From: Pandoraea sp.
GTDB lineage: Bacteria > Pseudomonadota > Gammaproteobacteria > Burkholderiales > Burkholderiaceae
Direction: 5' to 3'
Assembly: GCF_004297875.1 (NCBI RefSeq)
Contig: NZ_SCSK01000035.1
Span: 62,001-126,000, forward strand
Length of the DNA: 64,000 nucleotides
The notes beneath the pieces were generated by a model. That model did no database searches, was not told where the DNA came from, and saw nothing but the letters and a program-made list of their open reading frames with translations. Positions 20,109 through 27,533 of the stretch are shown here, in pieces (the stretch's first letter is position 1; each line of letters starts with the position of its first letter). A program made the position numbers and the translations under genes.

Positions 20109-20362
20109 ACTCCAAAATGTTTTTTGCGCAATATGCATTGGGGAAAATCAGGATAACCGAATGGCGCGCAAAACACGCGTTTTATCCCCGCATTTGAAGG
20201 TTTACCGCCGGCCCAATCCCCCCTAGCCCGACGTTCCTTTTCGACGCTTCTTTCGCGTTTCAAATCAAATTGTTAAATAACGCTGAGGTTCTTGACTTTT
20301 CCCCGCCGACTCGGCATCGGATGGGCTGAACGGCCCGCGCCACAACGATCCGCGCCAGACCT

Positions 20363-20402
20363 GGGTGTTACGTAACACCCCCCGTAACTCGTAACGTGTA
20401 AC
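20363..20402. promoter_or_regulatory. Perfect 18-bp palindrome with GTAAC repeats, candidate enhancer site
   Basis: GGGTGTTACGTAACACCC (20363-20380) is a perfect palindrome. The half-site GTAAC appears in it and again at 20384, 20391 and 20398, the last three 7 bp apart. The centre lies about 190 bp upstream of the -24 element of the sigma-54 promoter at 20563, within the range used by enhancer-binding activators. The Fis-type activator encoded at 6671-8080 is a candidate ligand. The assignment is inference from position. Confidence 0.5.
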
Positions 20403-20562
20403 CCCCTTTTTTACACTGCACCAAGCCCTTGCCGAGTCATTTCCCGGATCGCATTTACTTCGAAATTGGAGATTCTTGAATTTCTTTTTTCAAATAAAAC
20501 CAAGCGTTTGCGGTTGTTTAGAGTTTTTAATCTAATTCCCTGGCGCCACTCCGGCAGGGAGT

Positions 20563-20578
20563 TGGCATTGATATTGCT
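20563..20578 (+). promoter_or_regulatory. Sigma-54 (-24/-12) promoter for the repeat-lipoprotein genes
   Basis: TGGCATTGATATTGCT matches the consensus TGGCAC-N5-TTGC(A/T) at 10 of 11 specified positions, with the invariant GG and GC dinucleotides correctly spaced. Transcription would start near 20589 on the plus strand and run into the lipoprotein gene at 20934, leaving a leader of about 345 nt. A palindromic candidate enhancer lies upstream, and a sigma-54 activator gene is in the divergent operon. Confidence 0.6.
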
Positions 20579-20735
20579 CTTCCCCTGTATCAGGACAGCA
20601 ACACGATGGGGGAGACATGTTATTTCGCAGGACAAAACAATATGGACGCTCGATTCGCGCCGCGATGATTTATGCAGCGGCGCGCGATGCAGCCCAAGGC
20701 GATACCGAACGTAGTTGCGGGAGCCCAGGGAGGGG

Positions 20736-20780
20736 CGGATGCAAAGGCGGTGGCGTACGCGCCACCGCCGCTCCGTTTTT
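20736..20780 (+). terminator. Hairpin with T-run in the leader of the lipoprotein transcript
   Basis: GGCGGTGGCG (20746-20755) pairs perfectly with CGCCACCGCC (20760-20769) around the tetraloop TACG. Outer bases CGGA (20736-20739) and TCCG (20772-20775) can extend the stem, and five T residues follow at 20776. This has the form of an intrinsic terminator 150-190 nt into the leader, so it could act as an attenuator or end a short RNA. A GGGAGGGG followed by an ATG at 20739 overlaps the stem. Confidence 0.45.
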
Positions 20781-20933
20781 GCCCTGCGAGAAGCCCAGCG
20801 GCTCGGCAGTGCGTTTTTCACGGCAATTTTTCACGCCGCTCGGGCAACACCATTTCACTTACCACACCAGCCGAACAGCGTTGGCGCGCCTCGCGCTCGG
20901 CACGCGCTCGATCTGATCAATGGGGGAACGATC

Positions 20934-22391
20934 ATGAACCATTTCAATATCAACAGGAAACTCGCCGTCGCAGCTTGCGCCAGCGCGCTGCTGGCCCTGG
21001 CCGGCTGCGCCTCGGATGGCTCGGGCACCATGAGCAGTTCGCTCGGCGGCGGTGGCAGCACGACCGGCGGCAGTCCCACCACGGGGGGCAACCCGGGCAG
21101 TAGCACCACCGGCACCACCACGCCAAGCGGTGGTGGTGGTGGTGGCACCAGCGCCAGCGTCAACCCCATCGGCACGGTGGCCAGCACCGCCGGGACCGGC
21201 GTCGTATCGCAGGCCGGTCAGACGGTCTCGGATATCGGCACGGCCCTTGGCACGGTTCCGGTACCCGGCGTGAGCACGCAAACGACCCAGGGCCTGAGTA
21301 ACGCCGTGGTCGATACGGGGAACGCGGTTTCCGCGCTGGGCAACGGGTTGACCAACGGCGTTGGCCAACTTGGCGCAACGAGCGACCCCCTGAATCCGAC
21401 CGTGGCCAGCGTTGGCGGCGCCGTAGCAGATCTTGGCGCCGCGGGGCAAAGCCTTGGCAGCGGCATCAGCGGCCTGGGGCAGAGCGGGCCGCTGGCAGCT
21501 ACGCCGGTCGCGGGGCTGACCGGCCTGCTTGGCAGCACCGTGTCGAGTATTGGTCAACTGGGCGTCACCGAGGGCAACACCCTGACGCAGGCCGTCAGCT
21601 CCGGCCCTGTCGAACAGTTGACGACCGACCTCAGTCAAGCGATCACGCCGATCACTGCGACCGTCACCGGCACGACCCAGACCATCGGCAGCACTACCGG
21701 CCTTGGCTCGCCGGTCAATGGCCTGCTCGCGACACTGGGCGGCGCGGTCAATTCGGCCGGCATTCAATTGGGCGGCAGCGTCAATAACCCGATCGCCAAG
21801 GACGTCGGCGGCATCGTCAGCGGCGTGGGCAATACGGTGGCCAGCCTGGGAGGCGTCGTCAACGGCGCGGGCGGCTCGAGCGCCGGCAGTCCGCTCAGCG
21901 GCGTGCTCGGCAGCCTCGGCGGCTCGCTGGGCGGCGCCACCGGGGGTAGCGGCAGCGGCCCGCTGGCGCCGGTCACCGGACTGGTCGGCAGCCTGACGGG
22001 CGCGCTTGGCGGCGCCACCGGCAGCAGCCCGCTGGCCCCGGTGAGCGGGCTGGTGAACAGCCTGACCGGCGCACTCGGCGGCGCCGCGGGCGGCTCGGGC
22101 AGCAGCCCGCTGGCACCGGTCACCGGACTGGTGAACAGCCTGACTGGCGCGCTCGGCGGCGCGGCGGGTGGCACCGGCAGCAACCCGCTGGCGCCAGTCA
22201 CCGGGCTGGTGAACACCGTCACCGGCGCGCTTAGCGGCGCAGCGGGCAGCACGGGCAGCACCAGCCCGCTGGCGCCGGTCACCGGGCTGGTGAGCAGCGT
22301 CACTGGCGCCCTCGGCAGCGCCACAGGCAGCACAGGCAGCACGGGTAGCAACCCGCTGGCGCCGATCACCGGCTTGCTCGGCAAGCTCTAA
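20934..22391 (+). CDS. Glycine-rich repeat lipoprotein (often annotated collagen-like), first copy
   Basis: A 485-residue protein starting MNHFNINRKLAVAACASALL with a lipobox (LLALAGC). The mature part is almost only Gly, Ser, Thr, Ala, Leu, Val, Pro and Asn. Residues about 75-270 form a region shared with the next gene (for example STQTTQGLSNAVVDTGNAVS and SDPLNPTVASVGGAVADLGA). The C-terminus has six copies of a unit built on LAPVTGLVNSLTGALGGAAG. Gly-X-Y triplets of true collagen are not evident, so the database label collagen-like would be loose. Probably a surface-exposed lipoprotein. GGGGGAA precedes the ATG. The frame stays open upstream to 20715, but that extension would bury the signal peptide. 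Confidence 0.75.
   Translation: MNHFNINRKLAVAACASALLALAGCASDGSGTMSSSLGGGGSTTGGSPTTGGNPGSSTTGTTTPSGGGGGGTSASVNPIGTVASTAGTGVVSQAGQTVSDIGTALGTVPVPGVSTQTTQGLSNAVVDTGNAVSALGNGLTNGVGQLGATSDPLNPTVASVGGAVADLGAAGQSLGSGISGLGQSGPLAATPVAGLTGLLGSTVSSIGQLGVTEGNTLTQAVSSGPVEQLTTDLSQAITPITATVTGTTQTIGSTTGLGSPVNGLLATLGGAVNSAGIQLGGSVNNPIAKDVGGIVSGVGNTVASLGGVVNGAGGSSAGSPLSGVLGSLGGSLGGATGGSGSGPLAPVTGLVGSLTGALGGATGSSPLAPVSGLVNSLTGALGGAAGGSGSSPLAPVTGLVNSLTGALGGAAGGTGSNPLAPVTGLVNTVTGALSGAAGSTGSTSPLAPVTGLVSSVTGALGSATGSTGSTGSNPLAPITGLLGKL
21952..22388 (+). repeat. Six-copy LAPVTGL repeat array in the first lipoprotein
   Basis: Six imperfect tandem units of about 69-87 bp, each encoding (S/N)PLAPVTGLV-xSLTGALGGA followed by a variable Gly/Ser/Thr linker. 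Copies differ in third-codon positions and in linker length, so the array could change copy number by slippage or recombination. It ends the protein. Confidence 0.8.
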
Positions 22392-22446
22392 CCCAATCTC
22401 AAATTCATCGACATATTTTCGTATTCAAGGACATCAGGAGACCATC

Positions 22447-23601
22447 ATGATCACGACTTCCAAAACACTGCTCGCGGCCGCGGCCTGCGCTACTTTCGCC
22501 CTGAGCGGTTGCGGCGGCGGCGGCGGCGGCGCGGCCGACACCACCGGCAGCACGACCCCCAACGCGATTGGCACCACCACGGGCTCGCTGGGCGGCGTCG
22601 TCAGCAGTGCCGGTAACGCTGTCACCGCGCTGGGCAAACAAGCGGCGAGCACCAACCTGCCGGTCGTCAGCACGCAAACCACCCAGGGTCTTGGCAACTC
22701 GCTTGCCTCGACCGGCACCGCCGTGTCCGACCTCGGCACCGGGATCTCGAATGGATTGGGACAACTCGGCGCGTCGTCCGACCCAGTGGGAACCACCGTG
22801 GCCAGCACCGGTAACGTGGTGACTGACCTGGGCAACGCCGGCATCAATCTGGGCAGCGCCGTGTCCGGCGTGGGCCAAAGCGGTCCGTTGGCCAATACGC
22901 CAGTGGCGGGCCTGACCGGCGCGCTCGGCAATGTTGTCAGCGAGGTCGGCCAGGCCGGTGTGGCGGGCGGCAGCATTCTTGGTCAGTCAGTGGCCGGCGG
23001 CCCGGTCAAGCAATTGACCACGGCGTTGAGTTCGGCGGTCACACCGATCACCGACACCTTGGCCAACACGACACAGACGGTGGGCGGCACCACCGGTCTT
23101 GGCAGCCCTCTGGCGGGCCTGCTTGGCACTGTGGGCGGCGCGGTCGCCACGGTCGGTCAGCAAGTGACCGCGTCGGCCCCGGCACCGTTCGTTGGCGACT
23201 TGGGCTTGACCGTCGGCGCGCTGGGCAATACGGTGGCGAGCGCTGGCGGTCTGCTCAACGGCAGCACCGGCTCGGGTAGCGTGAATCCGCTCGGCGGCTT
23301 GCTCGGCAACTTCGGAGGCAGCTTGAGCGGCGGCGGTAGCGGCACCACGGGCAATCCGCTGGCCCCGGTGACCGGCGCACTCGGCGGTTTGGGCGGCGCC
23401 GGCGCCAGCGGTAATCCGTTGGCACCCGTGACCGGCCTGCTCGGCGGGCTGGGCGGAGCCGCCGGTAGCGGCGGCAGCAGCCCGCTGGCGCCGGTGACGA
23501 GCCTGCTCGGCAGCACCGGCGGGTCAGGCGGCGTTGGCGGCCTGCTCGCCCCCGTCACCAGCTTGCTGAGCACGCTGGGCGGTGTAACCGCCACCAAATG
23601 A
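22447..23601 (+). CDS. Glycine-rich repeat lipoprotein, second (paralogous) copy
   Basis: A 384-residue paralogue of the preceding gene, 55 bp downstream and surely in the same transcript. It begins MITTSKTLLAAAACATFALS with lipobox LSGC followed by a run of glycines. The shared domain is clear (VVSTQTTQGLGNSLASTGTA, LANTPVAGLTGALGNVVSEV, TTQTVGGTTGLGSPLAGLLG). The C-terminal repeat array is shorter, with about four LAPVT units ending near LAPVTSLLSTLGGVTATK. A strong Shine-Dalgarno (CAGGAGA) precedes the ATG. Function unknown. Low-complexity surface lipoproteins beside a Tad locus suggest adhesion or biofilm matrix roles (inference). Confidence 0.75.
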   Translation: MITTSKTLLAAAACATFALSGCGGGGGGAADTTGSTTPNAIGTTTGSLGGVVSSAGNAVTALGKQAASTNLPVVSTQTTQGLGNSLASTGTAVSDLGTGISNGLGQLGASSDPVGTTVASTGNVVTDLGNAGINLGSAVSGVGQSGPLANTPVAGLTGALGNVVSEVGQAGVAGGSILGQSVAGGPVKQLTTALSSAVTPITDTLANTTQTVGGTTGLGSPLAGLLGTVGGAVATVGQQVTASAPAPFVGDLGLTVGALGNTVASAGGLLNGSTGSGSVNPLGGLLGNFGGSLSGGGSGTTGNPLAPVTGALGGLGGAGASGNPLAPVTGLLGGLGGAAGSGGSSPLAPVTSLLGSTGGSGGVGGLLAPVTSLLSTLGGVTATK

Positions 23602-23614
23602 GGGGGAACAGATC

Positions 23615-24280
23615 ATGGCTCGCTATGCCCACGATATCGGCGCTTTCTTTAGCGGCCATGGCGACCTCGCAAGCGGCGCCGCGGACTCCGTGGCGCCGTT
23701 CGAGGCGACCGTTTCGCCGTTTTGCTCATCCGTCCCCACTATGAATGACCGACAATCGAATCGCGGCGACCTGCTCAATGGCATTGCCCGCTCGCTGGGC
23801 CGCCGTCTGAGCGTCTATACCGCCTTGTATCACGCCGCGCTGGCCGACCAGTTGGGGCTGAACATGACGGACCTCAATGCACTCGACTTGATTCTCGAAC
23901 TGGAGTCGGTCACCGCGGGGCAATTGGCCGAGCTCATGAGCGTAAGCTCCGGCGGCATCACGACCGTCATCGATCGACTGGAGCGCGCCGGCTTCGTCGA
24001 GCGCGAGAAGGATCCCAGCGATCGGCGCATCGTAGTGGTCCACCCGGTCGCAGAGCGCTGCGAGGAAATTTCGCGTTTCCTCTCATCGATCACGCGCGAG
24101 ATTACGGCCATCAGTGCGGCTTACGATCACAACGAACTCGCGGCGATTCACGATTTCCTGGTGCAAAGCATCCGGACGCTGAAAAGCGAAACGCTTCGGC
24201 TTCGCATCGAGTCGCATCAGAACGGGGCGGCCAACGCTCGCAAACCCAAGGGGGAACCCAAAAGCAAGTCGTCGCCATGA
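23615..24280 (+). CDS. MarR-family transcriptional regulator
   Basis: A 221-residue regulator. The winged-helix core is visible: NMTDLNALDLILELESVTAG, then AELMSVSSGGITTVIDRLER (recognition helix) and the wing DPSDRRIVVV. MarR proteins act as dimers that release DNA on binding small ligands. It lies 13 bp after the second lipoprotein gene and has GGGGGAA before the ATG, so it may be co-expressed and feed back on this locus (inference). The first 42 residues are outside the usual fold. A start at 23741 (MNDRQSN) would give a normal-length MarR. Confidence 0.85.
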   Translation: MARYAHDIGAFFSGHGDLASGAADSVAPFEATVSPFCSSVPTMNDRQSNRGDLLNGIARSLGRRLSVYTALYHAALADQLGLNMTDLNALDLILELESVTAGQLAELMSVSSGGITTVIDRLERAGFVEREKDPSDRRIVVVHPVAERCEEISRFLSSITREITAISAAYDHNELAAIHDFLVQSIRTLKSETLRLRIESHQNGAANARKPKGEPKSKSSP

Positions 24281-24339
24281 GGCAGGCTTGCCCCGTTGCA
24301 GTTTGCCGGATGGGGGGTGTCGGTTATCGGGCATGAAAC

Positions 24340-24370
24340 AAAGCGCCCGCCATTCGGCGGGCGCTTTATT
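24340..24370. terminator. Bidirectional intrinsic terminator
   Basis: AAAGCGCCCGCC (24340-24351) and GGCGGGCGCTTT (24356-24367) form a perfect 12-bp stem with loop ATTC, flanked by A and T runs on both sides. It sits between the convergent MarR and DUF2147 genes and can serve both. Confidence 0.9.
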
Positions 24371-24391
24371 TCGTCGTGCGAATCGTTGAAA

Positions 24392-24874
24392 TTACTGTTC
24401 TCGGATCCAGGTCTGCGTGCGCCCCAGCAGTGAAATGCCGAGGTAGCCGCGCACCTTCAGCTTCTGCCCGCCGTCCACGACTTTGAGCTTGCAGCTATAG
24501 TTCATGCCGTTTTCCGGATCGAGGATATGGCCGCCATCATAGACGTCGCCATCCTTGTGAATGCCCTCCATGATTTCCATGCCGAGCATCTTCTGGCCCT
24601 TGCGCGCCCCCGTGCAGGCGGTGCAAACGCGATTCGGATCATCGTTGGGTTCGAGCCCCTTGATAATGGTGCCTGTGTATTCGCCGTTTTGCTCGACGAT
24701 CTTGATCAACGCCTTGGGCTTGCCGGTCTTGTCGTCGATCGTACGCCACACGCCCACCGGGCTGTCGGTTGCCTGAGCCCAGGTAACCGCGCCACTGCCG
24801 ATCAAGGCTGCCGCCACTGCCAGTTGCATGCCGGCGCGGCGCGCTCGGGTGCTTGAAATCGAGAAACGCATCAT
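24392..24874 (-). CDS. DUF2147-domain secreted protein
   Basis: A 160-residue protein with a signal peptide (start MMRFSISSTRARRAGMQLAV, cleavage near VTWAQA). The DUF2147 fold follows: SPVGVWRTIDDKTGKPKALI at the start, the CTACTGARKGQ segment with a cysteine pair, DGGHILDPENGMNYSCKLKV and the closing LGISLLGRTQTWIREQ. The family is a small periplasmic beta-barrel of unknown role. GGAGGAAG lies just before the two consecutive ATGs at 24874 and 24871. Confidence 0.85.
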   Translation of the reverse strand: MMRFSISSTRARRAGMQLAVAAALIGSGAVTWAQATDSPVGVWRTIDDKTGKPKALIKIVEQNGEYTGTIIKGLEPNDDPNRVCTACTGARKGQKMLGMEIMEGIHKDGDVYDGGHILDPENGMNYSCKLKVVDGGQKLKVRGYLGISLLGRTQTWIREQ

Positions 24875-25226
24875 GTCTTCCTCCCAATTGAATCGAATGA
24901 TTTTGTAGGGTGCCGCATGCGATACGGCACCATCGTCAAGAGTACGACAAGATCGGCGCAATGTGCAGAGGAAGGGCTCTAGTCGAGACCCGTCGCCGGC
25001 AGTTCATGCCCCCACCCTGCGCCCTCGCGGCGGGGCACCCCGATGGCGAGAATCGATCGACTCGCGGCGATAAACGAGACCGCAGGGCTTCACGGCTGAT
25101 TCGGCGACTCCGGTCGCCAGAGGGCGAGACGGCCCGGATATCCCGATGTTCAAGAGATTACTCGGCCCGAGGTCCGACATGAATACCCAGGCAAGCGCGG
25201 AGCATTCGCCTGCGGTGATGAAACCG
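24875..25226. other. 352 bp without a recognisable gene
   Basis: This spacer holds the DUF2147 promoter region and the downstream end of the toxin gene. Short open frames on the plus strand do not look like protein. The only structure noted is GGCGAC-TCCG-GTCGCC (25103-25118), a small hairpin with no T-run. Confidence 0.5.
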
Positions 25227-25913
25227 TCAGTTCCGACTCATGCGAGCGAGCCGGTAGACCTCGGCGATGCGCTGGCCGTCCCAGTGGTAGACGAGATACG
25301 CGGCATGCACGCAATGGCGAAGCAACGCCGTGCGAAACGCCGCAACGCACTCGCCGCCCGGATCCCGCACGCTCGGATAGAGCACGCCAGGAGCGCCCTC
25401 GTCGCGCAACTGCCGGCCAATACGCTGCCCTGCCGCATAGCTGTGCGGATCGACGATCGCCGGCATCTCGCGGCTGGCCTGTCGCAAATCGACTGCCTCG
25501 CCGCGAACCCCGACACGGTACAGGCGCATTTGCAATTGCATCGCGCGCTCCTGCGTCGCCTGAAGGAAAAGCGTGCTGTGGTAGACGGTTTCGGCGATCG
25601 CGGTGCGTTGCACGCGGGCGGCGTAGAACACCCCGTAAGTACCGTCGGCAAATCGGCTGCCGGCCGGGTTCAGGTGCGTGAGAGCGGCCATGATTGGCCC
25701 TGATCCGGGGCCATACAGGCGCTCTTGCGCAGGCACCCGGCCAATCTCGCCCAATTCGTCGCGCAGTCGCTCATTGGTCATGGCTTCGAGCGCGTAAAGC
25801 GCATCGAAGTCGTCGGCATCGGCGACCCGGTCGAACAGGTTCACCGCCGGATAGCGCGTAGGCACGACCCGGTAGCCGGGCCGCCATTCGATCAATACGC
25901 GTGGATAGGTCAT
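25227..25913 (-). CDS. RES-domain toxin
   Basis: A 228-residue RES-family protein starting MTYPRVLIEWRPGYRVVPTR. Family-type features are the N-terminal Arg-Pro and Tyr-Arg elements (EWRPGYRVVPTRYP), the central Tyr/Glu segment GVFYAARVQRTAIAETVYH and the C-terminal VVYHWD-like VYHWDGQRIAEVY. RES toxins of RES-Xre systems degrade NAD+ in the cytoplasm and stop growth. The gene overlaps the antitoxin stop as ATGA (start 25913), so translation is coupled. An ATG two codons upstream (25919) is also possible. Confidence 0.85.
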   Translation of the reverse strand: MTYPRVLIEWRPGYRVVPTRYPAVNLFDRVADADDFDALYALEAMTNERLRDELGEIGRVPAQERLYGPGSGPIMAALTHLNPAGSRFADGTYGVFYAARVQRTAIAETVYHSTLFLQATQERAMQLQMRLYRVGVRGEAVDLRQASREMPAIVDPHSYAAGQRIGRQLRDEGAPGVLYPSVRDPGGECVAAFRTALLRHCVHAAYLVYHWDGQRIAEVYRLARMSRN

Positions 25914-26326
25914 GCCCATCCGCCGCGCGCGGCGTCGAGATACTGTCGCACGACGAACAAATCGCTGACATTGCCGCTGAGCATGCGATCGAGTGCGCTT
26001 CGACCGACGAACAGGGGCGCCGCATTGGATTTCTTCAGCCAGGCGTCGGCCGCCACAGGATCCGGCAGGAGAATCTGCAGCGCTTTGTAGATCCCCAGCA
26101 GGTAGGAAAGACGCTCGAGCGTGTCGTGGCCCAGTTGCGCCTTGTCTGGCGCGGCACGCCATTTGAAAAATGTCGAACGGCCGGGCGAGCCCAGCAGCAC
26201 GATTTGCTGCTCGGTCGACAGCGCCCAGTCACGAGCAATATTGAAAAAAGCGCGCAAGCCCGCCGCGGACATGGCCTTGAGATCGGGCTGCGCGCGGTTC
26301 GGCGGGTTTGCTTGCGGTCGCGGCAT
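25910..26326 (-). CDS. Xre/MbcA/ParS-type antitoxin (DUF2384)
   Basis: A 138-residue antitoxin paired with the RES toxin. The middle carries the Xre-like helical DNA-binding part (STEQQIVLLGSPGRSTFFKW). The C-terminus carries the toxin-binding domain (TLERLSYLLGIYKALQILLP and FVGRSALDRMLSGNVSDLFV, ending VRQYLDAARGGWA). Such antitoxins cap the toxin active site and repress their own promoter. Gene order antitoxin then toxin with ATGA overlap is standard. Confidence 0.85.
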   Translation of the reverse strand: MPRPQANPPNRAQPDLKAMSAAGLRAFFNIARDWALSTEQQIVLLGSPGRSTFFKWRAAPDKAQLGHDTLERLSYLLGIYKALQILLPDPVAADAWLKKSNAAPLFVGRSALDRMLSGNVSDLFVVRQYLDAARGGWA

Positions 26327-26348
26327 GACGAGAATTTATCCATAAATA

Positions 26349-26370
26349 GACTATGAGTCCATTTTAGGAC
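26349..26370. promoter_or_regulatory. Possible autoregulatory operator of the toxin-antitoxin pair
   Basis: GACT-ATG-AGTC (26349-26359) plus a second dyad TCC-N6-GGA (26358-26369) lie 23-44 bp upstream of the antitoxin start, in an A/T-rich stretch that probably contains its promoter. Xre-type antitoxins bind such short dyads. The dyads are short, so confidence is low. Confidence 0.3.
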
Positions 26371-26397
26371 GAAATTGCCGTTATTGCCAAAAACCAA

Positions 26398-27015
26398 TCA
26401 CAAGGGCGGCAGTTGGATCGCCGTCAACTTCCAGTCGAACAGTCCCTGGCGCGTCATGGTGAACAGCACCGGCTTGTCGGGCTGGCCACGGCGATAGACG
26501 CGAATCACGAAATGACTGAAATCCTCATAACCGGCCGTCAAATTCGCGCGCTGATTGTCGCTTGCGCCCGCCTCGGACAACGCCGGGGCCGGTGCGGCGG
26601 GTTGCGCGGATGTACCTGGCGGGACGGAAGCTGTCGGCGGCGGCACCGTCGCAGGCGGGTTGCCTGGCGATTCCAGCGGCGATACGGTCTCGCCGCGCAT
26701 CAGCGCGGCGATGCTTTGCGGCGTCAACAAAGCCTCGACCATGCGGTCGGAGACCCAGCCGCCCAACGCCAAGGCAAAACCCTCGAGCGGATTCTGCGAC
26801 CGGCGATTCATTTGCTGGCGCAGCGACTCGCGTAATGAGGTTTTCAGACTGTCCTGCACCTGCGGGAAGTCGACATAAGCGGACAATGTTGTCGCGTCGT
26901 GCTGGTCTGCGGCGCGCTTGATGCGTTCGAGCGCCCAATACGGGGATATGGCCACGGCTGCGGCGAACGCCAGGATCGCCGCGAGAACGGCACCTGTCCA
27001 GATTTTCTTACGCAT
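26398..27015 (-). CDS. DUF2939-domain membrane-anchored protein
   Basis: A 205-residue protein. One N-terminal hydrophobic helix (MRKKIWTGAVLAAILAFAAA) acts as anchor or signal. The DUF2939 signature follows: SPYWALERIKRAADQHDATT and LSAYVDFPQVQDSLKTSL. A Pro/Ala/Ser-rich linker occupies about 115-150, then a small C-terminal domain (YEDFSHFVIRVYRRGQPDKP). Function unknown, probably periplasmic. Single gene, not clearly linked to the toxin-antitoxin pair downstream. Confidence 0.8.
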   Translation of the reverse strand: MRKKIWTGAVLAAILAFAAAVAISPYWALERIKRAADQHDATTLSAYVDFPQVQDSLKTSLRESLRQQMNRRSQNPLEGFALALGGWVSDRMVEALLTPQSIAALMRGETVSPLESPGNPPATVPPPTASVPPGTSAQPAAPAPALSEAGASDNQRANLTAGYEDFSHFVIRVYRRGQPDKPVLFTMTRQGLFDWKLTAIQLPPL

Positions 27016-27200
27016 GGATATGTCACCGGTAAAGAAGATAGCCGATGTCGATCTTAACTCAGGCTGCCTGGCGCGATCGCCCGGCGGCGATCGATTTACA
27101 CAGAATTACAAAGTTTTACAGTACCGCGCGCGCCACTCTCCTAGGCTGGAGACAAAGAGAAAAGAATGACGAACCGTATTTGCCGCTTCCTGGACCATTC

Positions 27201-27533
27201 ATGAGTCATGCCTTATCAATGCACGTTGTCGCGTTTGCGGCACTGCTTTGCAGTCTCGGGACGGCGCCGATCACCGTACTGGCCAGCGGCGAATCGACGG
27301 TCGCCGCGAGCAGCAGATACACGCCGGCGCACTACCCTGGCGGCCCGGCCTTTCTGGCTGGCGGCACGGCGCCGGCACACGCCGGCGCGCAACACGAGTT
27401 CAGGCCGCACGGCGACTTGCGAGCCGATATCTATCGTCACTTGCAGGACCACGAGCAAGCCGCGCAGTCAAAACAGGCGCCGGGCAAAAGGCCGTCATCG
27501 CGCGCCGGCAGCCGCAGGACAGCCCCTAGGTGA
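27201..27533 (+). CDS. Possible small secreted protein, unrecognised
   Basis: A 110-residue reading frame starting MSHALSMHVVAFAALLCSLG, which looks like a genuine signal peptide with cleavage near VLASG. The mature part is basic and rich in Ala, His, Arg and Gly with no known domain. It is convergent with zapE (4 bp between the stops). There is only a weak GGA upstream. It may be a real small exported protein or chance. The signal peptide is the sole support. Confidence 0.4.
   Translation: MSHALSMHVVAFAALLCSLGTAPITVLASGESTVAASSRYTPAHYPGGPAFLAGGTAPAHAGAQHEFRPHGDLRADIYRHLQDHEQAAQSKQAPGKRPSSRAGSRRTAPR

Larger units (their letters stand above)
19665..20933. other. Long non-coding regulatory region between flp and the divergent lipoprotein genes
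   Basis: About 1.27 kb with no convincing gene on either strand. The part from 19980 to 20160 and from 20440 to 20540 is markedly richer in A/T than its surroundings. It contains several structured elements listed separately: dyads at 19721 and 20086, a palindrome with GTAAC repeats at 20363-20402, a sigma-54 promoter at 20563 and a leader hairpin at 20736. The flp promoter itself could not be located with confidence. Confidence 0.6.

Noticed and set aside
20411..20821. A 136-codon minus-strand open frame in the regulatory spacer
   Set aside because: It runs through the sigma-54 promoter and leader hairpin, has no recognisable domain, and lacks a convincing ribosome-binding site.
20617..20916. 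A 99-codon plus-strand open frame starting MLFRRTKQYG in the leader
   Set aside because: It crosses the terminator-like hairpin and its composition after codon 40 looks random. It was considered as a leader peptide but not supported.
20934..23601. True collagen-like proteins
   Set aside because: The repeats are glycine-rich, but no run of Gly-X-Y triplets is visible. The period is 23-29 residues with LAPVTGL anchors.
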